Source: Hungatella sp.
GTDB taxonomy: Bacteria; Bacillota; Clostridia; Lachnospirales; Lachnospiraceae
NCBI GenBank assembly: GCA_009712635.1
Contig: WASS01000002.1
Location: forward strand, 62,001 to 126,000
Length of the DNA: 64,000 nt
Direction of reading: 5' to 3'
Shown: positions 25,856 through 35,032 of the stretch, piece by piece
Layout of the letters: the number at the start of each line of letters is the position of its first letter
Numbering within the stretch: position 1 is the first letter of the stretch
Notes under the pieces: generated by a model
Databases searched by the model: none
The model's input: the letters and a program-made list of their open reading frames with translations, nothing else
Told to the model about the DNA's origin: nothing
Program-made: the position numbers and the translations under genes

Positions 25856-26224
25856 ATGGGTAGTTTTACTTATGCTCAGCCAATGATTCCCCAGGGTCTG
25901 CTCCATGATATGTATGAGATACAATCTGGATCCGGATTCAGTCAGGAGAATGGCGGGCAGTGGATACCAGGAGAAGATAAAAAGGTACAGTTTAAGGGAG
26001 TGGTGTTGCCTGTAAATGATAAGGATCTCATACGTGACACTGGGGGTACTGTTATACAGTATTCTGAAAAGATATACACCAACGGGCATATCCTGCAGAT
26101 TGGTGCAAGGGTGGAAGACTCTGACGGAGAAGTGTACACGATTACCCAGGAATTGGGACACAACACTCTCCACCCGATGAAGCGTTATCTCATAGAACGA
26201 AAGGGGGCGGCTGCCAAGCGATGA
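25856..26224 (+). CDS. Head-closure-type neck protein, 122 aa
   Basis: GGAGGCAGTTAAT precedes the ATG. The short beta-rich protein (KKVQFKGVVLPVNDKDL, YSEKIYTNGHILQIGARVED) sits between the gp10-like and neck-terminator genes. That position and fold type match small head-closure/adaptor proteins. It overlaps the next gene by 4 bases. Confidence 0.6.
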   Translation: MGSFTYAQPMIPQGLLHDMYEIQSGSGFSQENGGQWIPGEDKKVQFKGVVLPVNDKDLIRDTGGTVIQYSEKIYTNGHILQIGARVEDSDGEVYTITQELGHNTLHPMKRYLIERKGAAAKR

Positions 26225-26751
26225 AGTTTAAAGAAGTAAGGAATCTGATTGTTTCAGGGCTTCATGAATATACGGGACTGTTTGTGGTTTTAAGTAATCA
26301 GCTTAATCCGGAAAGGGAGCTTCCCTTTATCATCTATTCCGTAACTGCTCCCTACATACCGGAAGGTGGCACTGGAGATTTGCAGTCCACATTAGATACG
26401 GCTGGTACAGTGAAAGTGACCAGGTACGAGCAACCGACATGTACTTTTTCTTTTACAGTATGCAGTATGGACCGTCAAACAAAAGACGGTTTTGTATTAG
26501 GAGAAGATGAGGCTCTTGATCTGGCAGAAAAGGCTCAGGGCTGGTTCTTACATACAGGTTATGATTATATATCCGGAAAGGGTCTTACTGTAGTTGACAT
26601 AGCTAATGTACAGGAACGATCCTTTTTGCAGGTGGACGAAGAAGCTAGGCGGTATGGCTTCGATGTGGTAATAAGGTATGTAAGGACTGATGAAATGACC
26701 GTTGCAGGGGTGGAAGCCGCGGCAATAAAGAAAGGAGACAACAATGAGTAA
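26221..26751 (+). CDS. Phage neck terminator protein (gp12-like)
   Basis: The 176-residue protein (RNLIVSGLHEYTGLFVVLSNQ, LPFIIYSVTAPY, CTFSFTVCSMD, VVDIANVQERSFLQVDEEARRYGFDVVIRY) matches the neck/tail terminator type found immediately before DUF3383 sheath genes. It caps the tail tube. It overlaps the sheath gene by 8 bases. Confidence 0.68.
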   Translation: MKFKEVRNLIVSGLHEYTGLFVVLSNQLNPERELPFIIYSVTAPYIPEGGTGDLQSTLDTAGTVKVTRYEQPTCTFSFTVCSMDRQTKDGFVLGEDEALDLAEKAQGWFLHTGYDYISGKGLTVVDIANVQERSFLQVDEEARRYGFDVVIRYVRTDEMTVAGVEAAAIKKGDNNE

Positions 26752-27805
26752 AGATGTGGTGGTGGCTGTAAGCCTGGAAGTTCGGGCCAATGCAGCCGAT
26801 ACTTTGGACATTCTCTTAATATCAACGGCAGGTGAAAAACCCGCTAAGACATATACTTCTTTAGAAGATATAGAAAAGGATTGGACCAAGTCAAGTGATA
26901 TTTATTTAAAAGGAGCGGCACTGTTCAATCAGGGAAAAGCGATCCCGACACCAGCTTCGCTGGTTCGTAAGGTTACGACAGTGGGTTTTGCTTCTCCGGA
27001 AACCCCTGCAGCACTCGTGACAGCGCTTAAGGCCTATCAGCAGATTAATAATGACTGGTATATATTTATGACGGATAAAAGTGATGATGCCTATGTTAAG
27101 GCGCTGGGTAAATTTGCAGAAGAAAGCGAGCCCAGTGTGGCGGAGCTCACAGCGGGTGTAGAGGATCACAGAAAGCTTTATTTTGCTCAAACGACTAATA
27201 AAGCGTATGCCTCTAAAAATGCCAGGACGGTATTGGTCTACACAGAGGATCTTGAAGAGCAGGCGGATGCTGCTTGGGTAGGAGCTGTTGGCCCATGGTA
27301 CCCACAGTCTGTGACATGGAAGTTTAAACTTCCCGCCGGGTTATCCGTACCGGTACTGACTGAATCAGAAATTACAGGGCTCGAAACAAATAATATCAAC
27401 TATGTGACGAATGAATACAAAAAGAATTATTTGAAAAACGGAACATGTATGAACGGTGAATGGATTGATGCTGTAATTGGGGCTGACTGGATCGCGCTCA
27501 CTATGCGATCTAAGCTCTATGATATTTTTATGAGCAATGCCAATATTCCCTATACGGATGCAGGCTTTGCAATTGTTGCCGCAGGAGTCTTTGAAACTCT
27601 TAACGAAGCAACCGGGTATTCCATTATTGCAGAGAATCCGGAATCTGGTGCAGGAATTTACACAGTATCAGTGCCTAAGAGATCCGAGGCGACAGATGCA
27701 CAGACAAGTGCCCGGACAATGCCTGATATTAAGTGGGAGGCCCAGCTCGGCGGTGCCGTACACGGAGTTAAAGTATCCGGAATTTTAAAAGCTACATTGA
27801 GTTAA
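26744..27805 (+). CDS. Contractile tail sheath protein (DUF3383)
   Basis: The 353-residue protein has DTLDILLISTAGEKPAKTY, LVTALKAYQQINNDWYIFM, ARTVLVYT and a C-terminal PDIKWEAQLGGAVHGVKVSG, all features of the DUF3383 sheath family. Its presence, followed by a tube gene, defines a contractile tail. Confidence 0.85.
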   Translation: MSKDVVVAVSLEVRANAADTLDILLISTAGEKPAKTYTSLEDIEKDWTKSSDIYLKGAALFNQGKAIPTPASLVRKVTTVGFASPETPAALVTALKAYQQINNDWYIFMTDKSDDAYVKALGKFAEESEPSVAELTAGVEDHRKLYFAQTTNKAYASKNARTVLVYTEDLEEQADAAWVGAVGPWYPQSVTWKFKLPAGLSVPVLTESEITGLETNNINYVTNEYKKNYLKNGTCMNGEWIDAVIGADWIALTMRSKLYDIFMSNANIPYTDAGFAIVAAGVFETLNEATGYSIIAENPESGAGIYTVSVPKRSEATDAQTSARTMPDIKWEAQLGGAVHGVKVSGILKATLS

Positions 27806-27819
27806 GGAGGTAACCATAA

Positions 27820-28221
27820 ATGAGTGTAACTGGATATGATTCAAGAAAAGTTAATGTCAATGTAAACGGCTCCATCTTGACCGGCTTTGCAGGTGACGGG
27901 CTATTTACAGTGTCCAAAAGTGAAGACGCCATCACACCAAACGTGGGGTGCCAGGGAGATGTGGTCTACGAGGAGAACGCCAACGAAAGCGGGACAATTG
28001 CAATCACCCTTCAAGGGACCTCTTCTTCGTTGCCGATGCTTAGAAATCTGGCCGCAAATCGGAAGCAGTTTTCCGTTTCCATTTCTGATGCTAATGATGA
28101 CGACTCAATTAGTGTCAGTGCTCAGAAGTGCAGGATTACAAAGATGCCAGATTTGGCACGAGGAAAGAATACCAGCACTGTAACTGTAAATATTTTTGTG
28201 CCGAATCTTCAGATCCGGTAA
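27820..28221 (+). CDS. Tail tube protein (DUF3277-like)
   Basis: AAGGAGGTAACC precedes the ATG. The 133-residue beta-rich protein (VNVNVNGSILTGFAGDGLFTVSKSED, ESGTIAITLQGTSSSLPML, STVTVNIFVPNLQI) follows the sheath and matches the DUF3277 tube type. It builds the inner tube. Confidence 0.85.
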   Translation: MSVTGYDSRKVNVNVNGSILTGFAGDGLFTVSKSEDAITPNVGCQGDVVYEENANESGTIAITLQGTSSSLPMLRNLAANRKQFSVSISDANDDDSISVSAQKCRITKMPDLARGKNTSTVTVNIFVPNLQIR

Positions 28222-28286
28222 GTGCCATGTCAAGTGCGTGGCCACAAAGACCTAAGGGTTTATCAGAAAGGGGTTATAGAAAGTAT

Positions 28287-28559
28287 ATGGCAAAGAGAAA
28301 AGAAGTAATAATCAACGGAGTAAATTATGAACTGCAGGGGGTTTCACCTACCTGGTATCTGGATCTAAACGATTCCTGCGGTATGACCGGCGGAAAGCGT
28401 CGTACTGCAGATTATATGGATGGATTGTTTAAAGGGGTAGTAATTGCCCCGAAAGAGGTAAGTACAGACGGTATGAAATATTTTGATGAGAAGGAAGACA
28501 TCGAGACAGCTGAAAGACTGTTGACCGAGATTGAAAACTTTCTTAGAAAGCGAAGCTGA
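28287..28559 (+). CDS. Tail assembly chaperone, upstream frame
   Basis: The start at 28287 gives MAKRKEVIINGVNYELQGVSP (90 residues); other in-frame starts upstream (28227 and earlier) lie near the end of the tube gene. It occupies the lambda G position between tube and tape measure. Its 3' end overlaps the next open frame, and the sequence AAC-TTT-CTT (28536-28544) could allow a +1 shift, since the same Phe-tRNA reads TTT and TTC. The shifted product would carry the second domain. Confidence 0.72.
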   Translation: MAKRKEVIINGVNYELQGVSPTWYLDLNDSCGMTGGKRRTADYMDGLFKGVVIAPKEVSTDGMKYFDEKEDIETAERLLTEIENFLRKRS

Positions 28560-28737
28560 TGAGGGAACGGCTCAATGCAGAGCCAGGAAACATGATGAAT
28601 TTTGGACACTGGTTTTCGCAACCAGTAAGATATCTTATTCAGAATGGAAAGCCATGGACATGGCGGAGTTTTACGAAGCAAGGGAAGCATATCTAAATTA
28701 TATGGACCGTTTGAAATGCAGAGAGGGGACCCTTTAA
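28531..28737 (+). CDS. Tail assembly chaperone, downstream frame (probable +1 frameshift extension)
   Basis: This frame has no good start: TTG at 28531 lacks a ribosome site, and a stop lies just upstream at 28522. It encodes DEFWTLVFATSKISYSEWKAM, like the T part of G-T chaperones. The window in which ribosomes could change frame is 28525-28559. It is most likely translated as an extension of the preceding gene, in the +1 (or -2) frame. Confidence 0.6.
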   Translation: MKTFLESEADEGTAQCRARKHDEFWTLVFATSKISYSEWKAMDMAEFYEAREAYLNYMDRLKCREGTL

Positions 28738-28777
28738 AAGGATTCGCTCTCTTTCTTCCTGATTGGAGGGATGAAAT

Positions 28778-31243
28778 ATGGAGGATCAGCGGAATCTAAC
28801 CATGGGGATACAGTTTGGTCTGGCTGATTCCCTTTCCCGATTGACCGATGCCCTGGACGCCGTTAATGGAATTAAAAGCGGATTCCTTTCCCTTGAAAAG
28901 AGTGCTGAATCCTTTGGGAGTGAATCTGCCAAAAGTGCCGGTCTTGCATCAAGAGGGCTGGAAGATACAAAAGACGCAAGCCGTAAAGTCCTCAATGCCA
29001 TGGGAGATCTTACAGACTCAGGCGACAGGGTTCAGGACTCAGTCAGAGATGCCCGCAGAGAATTTAATAAGTTTGGGGATTCGGCCACCAATGAGGTGGA
29101 AAAGACCCGGGAAGAGCTGCTTGATGCGAGACAGGCTGTAAGAGATTTAGGCAGTGAAGCTGCAAAAGGGGCAGGCGCGGTAGCGGCAGGAATGAATCAG
29201 GCTGCTGGATCTGCTGAAGATGCAGAAGACGCTTTAAAAGGTGTCACTGATGCAGGGGGCGGCGTGAAAAAGTCGTACAAAGAAATAGGCGCCCAGGCCG
29301 GTAGTTTTCGTGAAGCAATACTTAAATCGAGTAGCTCCGCTATGAAGGATACAGATTCCTTATCAAAGACTATAAAGGGCGGCATTCAAGGTGCTTATGG
29401 CTATGCAGGAAAACAAGTGGAGCAATTTGGCAGTACCGTAAAATCGGGCACGTCAGGTATGAAAGAAGCATTTTCCCATCCTATTCAGACGATAAAGAGT
29501 AAGCTGTCCTCAGCCCTTGATAGGGCAGTATCCAAACTTGACAAAACAGGGGATACCGCAGATAAAGCCGGCGACGATTTAAAAGGAATGGGAAAGGACG
29601 GGGAGTCGGCAGGCAGTAAGATAAAAGATTCTATCGGATCTGCTGTTAAGTCCTTTTTTGCAATATCGGCGGCCATTGAGATCGTAAAGGCTGGTATTGA
29701 AGCGGCTAAGAATTTCGGCGCTGCAGTATTAGAAGCTGGTAAGCAGTCAGAGCAGACGGGAGCCAAGTTCGGGGCTGTATTCTCTGCGGATAGTGGAGTC
29801 CAAGAATGGGCCGATAATTTCTCAAGTTCAATCCATCGTAGTAATACTGAGGTACAAGGTTTTTTAGTATCAAATAAATCTATGTATGGCGAACTTGGAA
29901 TTACAGGTAAGGCAGCCGATGATCTTTCAAAGGTTACCACATCAATGGCCTATGATCTTGGATCAGCCTTTAAAATGGACGATGCAGAGGCCCTGGGAGT
30001 TGTCCAGGATTATATTAAAGGCAATACCTCAGCTCTTAGCGAGTATGGTATCCAGATAAACGACACCGTACTAAAACAGACAGCCATGTCTATGGGGCTC
30101 GGGAGCAATATTGACAGCTTAGACGATGCTGCCATGGCACAGGTAAGGATGAACGCGCTTCTACAAAATAGCACAGGAATCCAGGAAGCTGCTGCTAAAA
30201 AACAGGAGGGGTATTCCAACGGTATTAAGAGCCTAAAAGGGATTTGGACTGATTTCCTCACTTCTGCAGGAGACAAGTTTGCTCCCGTTTTTACCAATCT
30301 GACTGACAGCATTTTAAAAGCCTGGCCACAAATTGAGCCTGCTTTACTTGGTCTGGTAGATATGCTTAGTAACGGCTTAAGTGCTGGAATGCCTGTTATT
30401 ATGGGACTTGCTACATCTGCTATCCCGGGCTTGGTGCAGACGGTGGGAGAATTATTCACGTCGGTGGCACCCTTGGGAAGCGTTATTATGGAACTTGCCA
30501 CGACTGCCCTGCCTCCGTTAGCCAGTGCCATAATGCCAATTATTCAGACCTTTGGATCTCTTGCGCAAACTATACTGCCGCCATTGTCCAGGATTATAGC
30601 CAATATTGTAACAACAGTAGTTCCGCCTCTGGTAACTATATTCAGGACTTTTAGCGAGGACGTTATAGCCCCCTTAATGCCGAGCATTGAAAGTATAGCA
30701 AATGCAATACTGCCAGCGTTGTCTGCAGGGCTTAAACTGATTCCTCCGATCTTACAGATCATCTCACCAATAGTAACGACTATTGCCGAGGTGCTATCAA
30801 AGGTTGTGGGGTTCCTCGGGAAAATTGTAGAATGGGCAGCCGGTGGACTTGGATCTATTCTGGATAAAGTGGGCGGTGTTTTTGGTGGTGGAGGATCTTC
30901 TAAGACAGGCACCAATATTCCACATAATGCAGAAGGTACCAATAACTTTCAGGGTGGATGGACGCACATTAATGAGCGCGGTGGAGAAATGGCTTACCTG
31001 CCGTCCGGATCCACTATTATTCCTGCAGATAAAAGCGAGCAGATAATCAATAACAGTCGATCTCAAAATGTATCCAATACGACACAGTTTAATCCGGAAG
31101 TAAAAATAGAGATAAGCGGGAATGTTGCTCCGGAAACTACGGCCTCATTACAAGCTGAAATAAAGCAGACAATGAGAGAATTATGGCGAGAAATGCAGGA
31201 GGATCATTATATGAATATGGCGATTCAGCAAGGGAACGTTTAA
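28778..31243 (+). CDS. Tail tape measure protein
   Basis: GGAGGGATG precedes the ATG. The 821-residue protein has long helical segments rich in Ala, Ser, Asp and Lys (about 1-280), a central helix DSIGSAVKSFFAISAAIEIVK, and hydrophobic stretches about 520-700 (IMELATTALPPLASAIMPII, LPALSAGLKLIPPILQIISP). It ends NERGGEMAYLPSGSTIIPADKS, the standard C-terminal motif of these proteins. Size and position set tail length, so the tail should be fairly short. Confidence 0.9.
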   Translation: MEDQRNLTMGIQFGLADSLSRLTDALDAVNGIKSGFLSLEKSAESFGSESAKSAGLASRGLEDTKDASRKVLNAMGDLTDSGDRVQDSVRDARREFNKFGDSATNEVEKTREELLDARQAVRDLGSEAAKGAGAVAAGMNQAAGSAEDAEDALKGVTDAGGGVKKSYKEIGAQAGSFREAILKSSSSAMKDTDSLSKTIKGGIQGAYGYAGKQVEQFGSTVKSGTSGMKEAFSHPIQTIKSKLSSALDRAVSKLDKTGDTADKAGDDLKGMGKDGESAGSKIKDSIGSAVKSFFAISAAIEIVKAGIEAAKNFGAAVLEAGKQSEQTGAKFGAVFSADSGVQEWADNFSSSIHRSNTEVQGFLVSNKSMYGELGITGKAADDLSKVTTSMAYDLGSAFKMDDAEALGVVQDYIKGNTSALSEYGIQINDTVLKQTAMSMGLGSNIDSLDDAAMAQVRMNALLQNSTGIQEAAAKKQEGYSNGIKSLKGIWTDFLTSAGDKFAPVFTNLTDSILKAWPQIEPALLGLVDMLSNGLSAGMPVIMGLATSAIPGLVQTVGELFTSVAPLGSVIMELATTALPPLASAIMPIIQTFGSLAQTILPPLSRIIANIVTTVVPPLVTIFRTFSEDVIAPLMPSIESIANAILPALSAGLKLIPPILQIISPIVTTIAEVLSKVVGFLGKIVEWAAGGLGSILDKVGGVFGGGGSSKTGTNIPHNAEGTNNFQGGWTHINERGGEMAYLPSGSTIIPADKSEQIINNSRSQNVSNTTQFNPEVKIEISGNVAPETTASLQAEIKQTMRELWREMQEDHYMNMAIQQGNV

Positions 31244-31257
31244 GGGAGGTAGGAAAA

Positions 31258-31848
31258 GTGTCATACACATTAACCGGTTTAACAACGGGGGCTGTAAAGT
31301 TTGATCCGGGTACCGGCACAATTACCCAGGAAGTTCTAACCCGAAGCAGCAAGATGACTTCAAATGCCATTGAATCGGGCAGCTCTATTGAGGATCACGT
31401 ATACCTTAATCCGGAGCAGTTGCAGATTACTGGTGTAGTAATAAAAAATCATAATATTTTTAAGGAACGCCTGGAATCAATGCATAAGCAAAGGGATCTT
31501 GTCACCTACACTGGCAAGATCCGTGTTTCCAATTATGTAATTATTAATCTGCAGATCAAAAACAGTTCTTCAAATAAAAAAGGGTTTCAATTTACTGCTA
31601 CCCTTCAAAAAGCAAATATAGTTTCTGGTCAATACGTTGAGCTTGGACAAACGGCTCTTATGAGCCAACAGGATTCTGGGAAAAAGAAAGGTGATTCCCA
31701 GGCAGCTGCAGTAAAGGCTGCAGGACTTAAGACTACAGTGAGCCAGCAGATCAGCCAGAGCTCTTATGCAGCTTATGTAAATTCTTATGGTGGTAAGAGT
31801 AGCTCCGGACCAGCTCAGCGAAAGACCGCAAGTCATAATGGCGTGTAG
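31258..31848 (+). CDS. Baseplate protein (Dit-like), 196 aa
   Basis: The GTG at 31258 follows GGGAGGTAGG; an in-frame ATG at 31183 would overlap the tape measure by 60 bases and is less likely. The protein has a beta-rich core (FDPGTGTITQEVLTRS, YLNPEQLQITGVVIKNHNIF, VSNYVIINLQIKNSSS) and a polar tail. It is typical of the first hub/Dit-type gene after the tape measure in contractile phages. Exact identity is uncertain. Confidence 0.6.
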   Translation: MSYTLTGLTTGAVKFDPGTGTITQEVLTRSSKMTSNAIESGSSIEDHVYLNPEQLQITGVVIKNHNIFKERLESMHKQRDLVTYTGKIRVSNYVIINLQIKNSSSNKKGFQFTATLQKANIVSGQYVELGQTALMSQQDSGKKKGDSQAAAVKAAGLKTTVSQQISQSSYAAYVNSYGGKSSSGPAQRKTASHNGV

Positions 31849-31856
31849 GAGGAGTG

Positions 31857-32219
31857 ATGATTGATAATTCAGAACTTATGGGACTAACCTATGAAGTGGA
31901 ATACATACCCATTGATTCGTCAAAGGTACCTTACACCTTTTCTGTTAAACTTGATGACCGCACTTATACAATGGCAGTCAAGTACAACGACGGAGGAGGC
32001 TTTTTCACAATAGACCTTTCCCTTTCAGCTACCGGAGAGGTACTCTGCTACGGAAATCCCGTCAGGTACGGAAGGCCTATGTTTTCCGGAATCGAGGACG
32101 CTGAGTTTCCAATCCCAGTAATTGTCCCTTACTGCTTGACCGGAGAAGTTGGGGACGTGACATTTGAGAATTTTGGAACAAAGGTACAACTATACCTTCA
32201 TGAAAGGAGAGCTGAATAA
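31857..32219 (+). CDS. Baseplate plug protein
   Basis: AGGAGG lies four bases before ATG 31857; a GTG three bases earlier is too close. The 120-residue protein (YIPIDSSKVPYTFSVKLDDRTY, RYGRPMF, FPIPVIVPYCLTGEVGDVTFENFG) matches the small plug protein type that closes the baseplate hub. It overlaps the hub gene start by one base. Confidence 0.68.
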   Translation: MIDNSELMGLTYEVEYIPIDSSKVPYTFSVKLDDRTYTMAVKYNDGGGFFTIDLSLSATGEVLCYGNPVRYGRPMFSGIEDAEFPIPVIVPYCLTGEVGDVTFENFGTKVQLYLHERRAE

Positions 32220-33070
32220 TGGCTTTTTTCCTGAGGTCTGCCACTATACAGGTGGGACCGCTTAGATATGACATGGACGATGGATTCTATTTTGAGTTTG
32301 AGGTTCCTTTTTACGACTCAGATCAGCTGGTGACAGCAACATTTACCATAAATAACTTGAGCGCCACTTCCCGGGCGGGGATTCAAAAGGGCCAGATCGT
32401 TATATTAAACGCTGGGTACCAGGACGATATGGGTGTGCTATTTGTTGGCCAGGTAGCTGCGGTCAGCCATAAGCAAAACGGCGTAGATTGGCAGACAAAG
32501 ATCACGGCAACCGCAGCACTCCATCAGTGGATTAAAACTCAGGTTAATAAGACCTATATGGCAGGTGCTACAGCTGAAGATATTGTAAGAGATTTGCTCA
32601 ATATATTTGGTCTGGAGATAGGGATCTTTGAACTGGTAGAAAAGGTTGAGTACCCACGTGGGCGGATATGCTCCGGAAAGCTTAAGGATGTTCTGACAGA
32701 TATAGTTGTCAGTGAATGTAAATCCAGGCTCCTGATCCGGAATAACCAAATTATTATTAATAATCCTGCAGACGGGGTCTCAAAGGGGTATCTCCTGACT
32801 CCTAATAGTGGTCTTTTAATGTCTTCGGACGACTCCGACACAACAGCAACAGCTTCTCAGCAGACAAGTGGTTCTTCAACCGAAGCGAAAAAGGCGGAGG
32901 AAAAAACATGGAAGCGTCAATGCCTTTTAAATTACCGTCTTGCTCCGGGTGATCTGGTGCAGATTCAGTCTAAGGATCTAAACGGGAAATACATAATTGT
33001 AAGTGGTAAGCATAAAGGGTCACCTACAGGAAACTGGTTGACTGAGATAGAGTTTAAATTGGCAAAATAG
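32219..33070 (+). CDS. Baseplate hub protein
   Basis: The 283-residue protein resembles gp27/gpD-like hubs: FEFEVPFYDSDQLVTATFTINNL, GYQDDMGVLFVGQV, TAEDIVRDLLNIFGL, LKDVLTDIVVSECKSRLLI, then a Ser/Thr-rich linker and RLAPGDLVQIQSKDLNGKYIIVSG. It holds the spike at the tail tip. Confidence 0.75.
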   Translation: MAFFLRSATIQVGPLRYDMDDGFYFEFEVPFYDSDQLVTATFTINNLSATSRAGIQKGQIVILNAGYQDDMGVLFVGQVAAVSHKQNGVDWQTKITATAALHQWIKTQVNKTYMAGATAEDIVRDLLNIFGLEIGIFELVEKVEYPRGRICSGKLKDVLTDIVVSECKSRLLIRNNQIIINNPADGVSKGYLLTPNSGLLMSSDDSDTTATASQQTSGSSTEAKKAEEKTWKRQCLLNYRLAPGDLVQIQSKDLNGKYIIVSGKHKGSPTGNWLTEIEFKLAK

Positions 33071-33079
33071 GGAGAAATC

Positions 33080-33466
33080 ATGAGAAAAGATAGAGAGCTA
33101 TCTAATATAGAAGCAAACGAACGCAGGATACTGCAGAACATAAAGGTCGCAGATCTGGTCCAGGTAACTGCGTTTAATAAAGATAAAATGACGGTTGATG
33201 TGAAGCCTTTAGTCAAAAGGAATATATCTGGGACCTATGTCTCTCCTCCGCCAATACTGTCTGTAAAAGTAGTCTATGTGCCAATGGTAGCAGACGACGT
33301 GGTACTTAAGCCAAATATAAGAGCTGGAGATCTTGGTGTGGTTGTTTACTTGGATTTGGATAGTGACAGTGCCATTTCCTCGGGTGCTGAAAGCCAACCT
33401 ACTTCGATAAGGCTTCACTCGGGAGATGATGCCGTCTTTGTCGGTGTTCTCACTCCTGGATTATGA
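33080..33466 (+). CDS. Gp138-like membrane-puncturing spike
   Basis: The 128-residue protein has an N-terminal OB-type domain (IKVADLVQVTAFNKDKMTVDVKPL, PPPILSVKVVYVPM, IRAGDLGVVVYLDLD) and a short C-terminal strand segment, as in Gp138 N-terminal family spikes. It is short and lacks a long beta-helix. Confidence 0.78.
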   Translation: MRKDRELSNIEANERRILQNIKVADLVQVTAFNKDKMTVDVKPLVKRNISGTYVSPPPILSVKVVYVPMVADDVVLKPNIRAGDLGVVVYLDLDSDSAISSGAESQPTSIRLHSGDDAVFVGVLTPGL

Positions 33467-33476
33467 AAGGAGGACC

Positions 33477-33842
33477 ATGACAAATATTACATGGAAGATA
33501 GATCCGGATACAAAGGATCTGGCTTTTGATAATGATGGATTTCTTAAAACAACAGAGGGGGACGCAACCAGTGCCCAAAATATTCGCATGGCTTTGGAAG
33601 CATGGAAGGGCGATTTTGTTTTAGCCCCGGATCACGGAACGGATTATAACACCTTATTGGTTGAGCAGGCCGACGAAGATACGTCTGAAGAAATAATCCG
33701 GGAAGCAATTTTTCAAGAGGACAATATGGGCGTCTTAGAAAAGCTAAGTATTGAGAGAGACAATAATCGGAAGTTGAATATTTCCTTCACTGGTCAACTT
33801 GACAATGGAACTGTAATTAATATGGAGGTGAATACAGGTTGA
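33477..33842 (+). CDS. Baseplate wedge protein (gp25/GpW-like)
   Basis: The ATG at 33477 follows AAAGGAGGACC. The 121-residue protein (DLAFDNDGFLKTTEGDATSAQNIRMALEAWKGDFVLAPDHGTDY, VLEKLSIERDNNRKLNISFTG) matches gp25/DUF2634-type wedge proteins. It overlaps the baseplate J gene (TTG start). Confidence 0.82.
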   Translation: MTNITWKIDPDTKDLAFDNDGFLKTTEGDATSAQNIRMALEAWKGDFVLAPDHGTDYNTLLVEQADEDTSEEIIREAIFQEDNMGVLEKLSIERDNNRKLNISFTGQLDNGTVINMEVNTG

Positions 33843-35032
33843 ACAATGATTCAAGCACAGAGAACTGGGGGCTGACTGAAAAAGGTTTTAATCGCCCTAC
33901 TTACACAACGCTGCTGAATGCCTTGGAGTACAAAGCGAGAGAGTTATATGGGGATTCTGTGAATCTTACAGTCAGATCTCCCCTGGGACTGTTTCTGCGT
34001 ATCATAGCCTGGGTCTGGAATATCCTATGGGCGTGCCTGGAAGATATTTACAATAGCCGCTTTGTAGATACCGCTGCAGGGACCAGCTTATTTAGCTTGG
34101 GCAGGAATATAGGAATGCAGGTTTTACCTGAGGGTAAGGCGACTGGCTATATTACTATATCTGGCACACCAGGCACAAGAATTCCGGCGGGTTTCCTGGT
34201 GTCTACCAATGGCGGACTGCAATATGTTGTCACGTCTGCCGTAACCATTGGGACCGGAGGCTCCGTGTTAGCTATTATAAAAGCGGTTAAGACGGGAACT
34301 GAATACAACACTGACGCTGGTACTGTTCTGGTTATTGTCAATCCTTCATCCGTATCAGGAATAACGGACGTTTATAACAAGTCTGAGATTACTGGTGGCA
34401 GGGAGAAGGAAACGGATACTGCCTTTAGGGACAGATATTATAAATCCGTAGATTATGCCGGCGGTGTTAATGCCGATGCAATTCGGGCTGCTCTGCTGAA
34501 CGACGTGGAGGGGGTGTCGTCCGCTTATATATACGAGAACGATCAAGATGTATTTGACGAAATTTATAACCTGCCGGCGCATAGCATGGAGGCCGTTGTA
34601 TATGGGGGACTTGATGAGGCTGTAGCCCAAGCGATCTACGCAAGGCGGGCGGCTGGGATACAAACTTTAGGAAGTACAGAAATCGATGTATTGACGGCTT
34701 CTGGCCAGACGATGAAGATACGGTTTTCCAGGCCGAGCCCGCGAAGAATATGGATCCGGATAACCAACCTTAAGACAACTAAGGAGTTTCCTGGTAACGG
34801 TGCTATAAAAGAGGCGCTGCTTGAATATATCGGGGATTCTACATCAGGAGGGTTGAATATTGGAGTTAGTGTGGTTTATATCAAGTTGCCAGGCATAATT
34901 AACTCGGTTTTAGGTGTTTCCGACTTCGACCTTGCAATTAGTTCTGACGGTATTAATTATGTAAAAGAAAACATTGCTATTGGTTACCGCCAGAAAGCCC
35001 TTACAGATATGGAGGCGGTGATTATTACATGA
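33839..35032 (+). CDS. Baseplate J-like protein
   Basis: The start is TTG overlapping the preceding TGA, behind GGAGGTGAAT. The 397-residue protein shows the gpJ/baseplate J pattern: FLRIIAWVWNILWACLEDIYNSRFVDTAAG, TGYITISGTPGTRIPAGFLVST, REKETDTAFRDRYYKSV, NDVEGVSSAYIYENDQD. It forms the outer wedge. Confidence 0.9.
   Translation: MNNDSSTENWGLTEKGFNRPTYTTLLNALEYKARELYGDSVNLTVRSPLGLFLRIIAWVWNILWACLEDIYNSRFVDTAAGTSLFSLGRNIGMQVLPEGKATGYITISGTPGTRIPAGFLVSTNGGLQYVVTSAVTIGTGGSVLAIIKAVKTGTEYNTDAGTVLVIVNPSSVSGITDVYNKSEITGGREKETDTAFRDRYYKSVDYAGGVNADAIRAALLNDVEGVSSAYIYENDQDVFDEIYNLPAHSMEAVVYGGLDEAVAQAIYARRAAGIQTLGSTEIDVLTASGQTMKIRFSRPSPRRIWIRITNLKTTKEFPGNGAIKEALLEYIGDSTSGGLNIGVSVVYIKLPGIINSVLGVSDFDLAISSDGINYVKENIAIGYRQKALTDMEAVIIT

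Noticed and set aside
29485-30942. Minus-strand open frames under the tape measure gene
   Set aside because: They are shadows of a highly repetitive helical gene, with Ser/Pro/Leu-rich nonsense composition and no ribosome sites.
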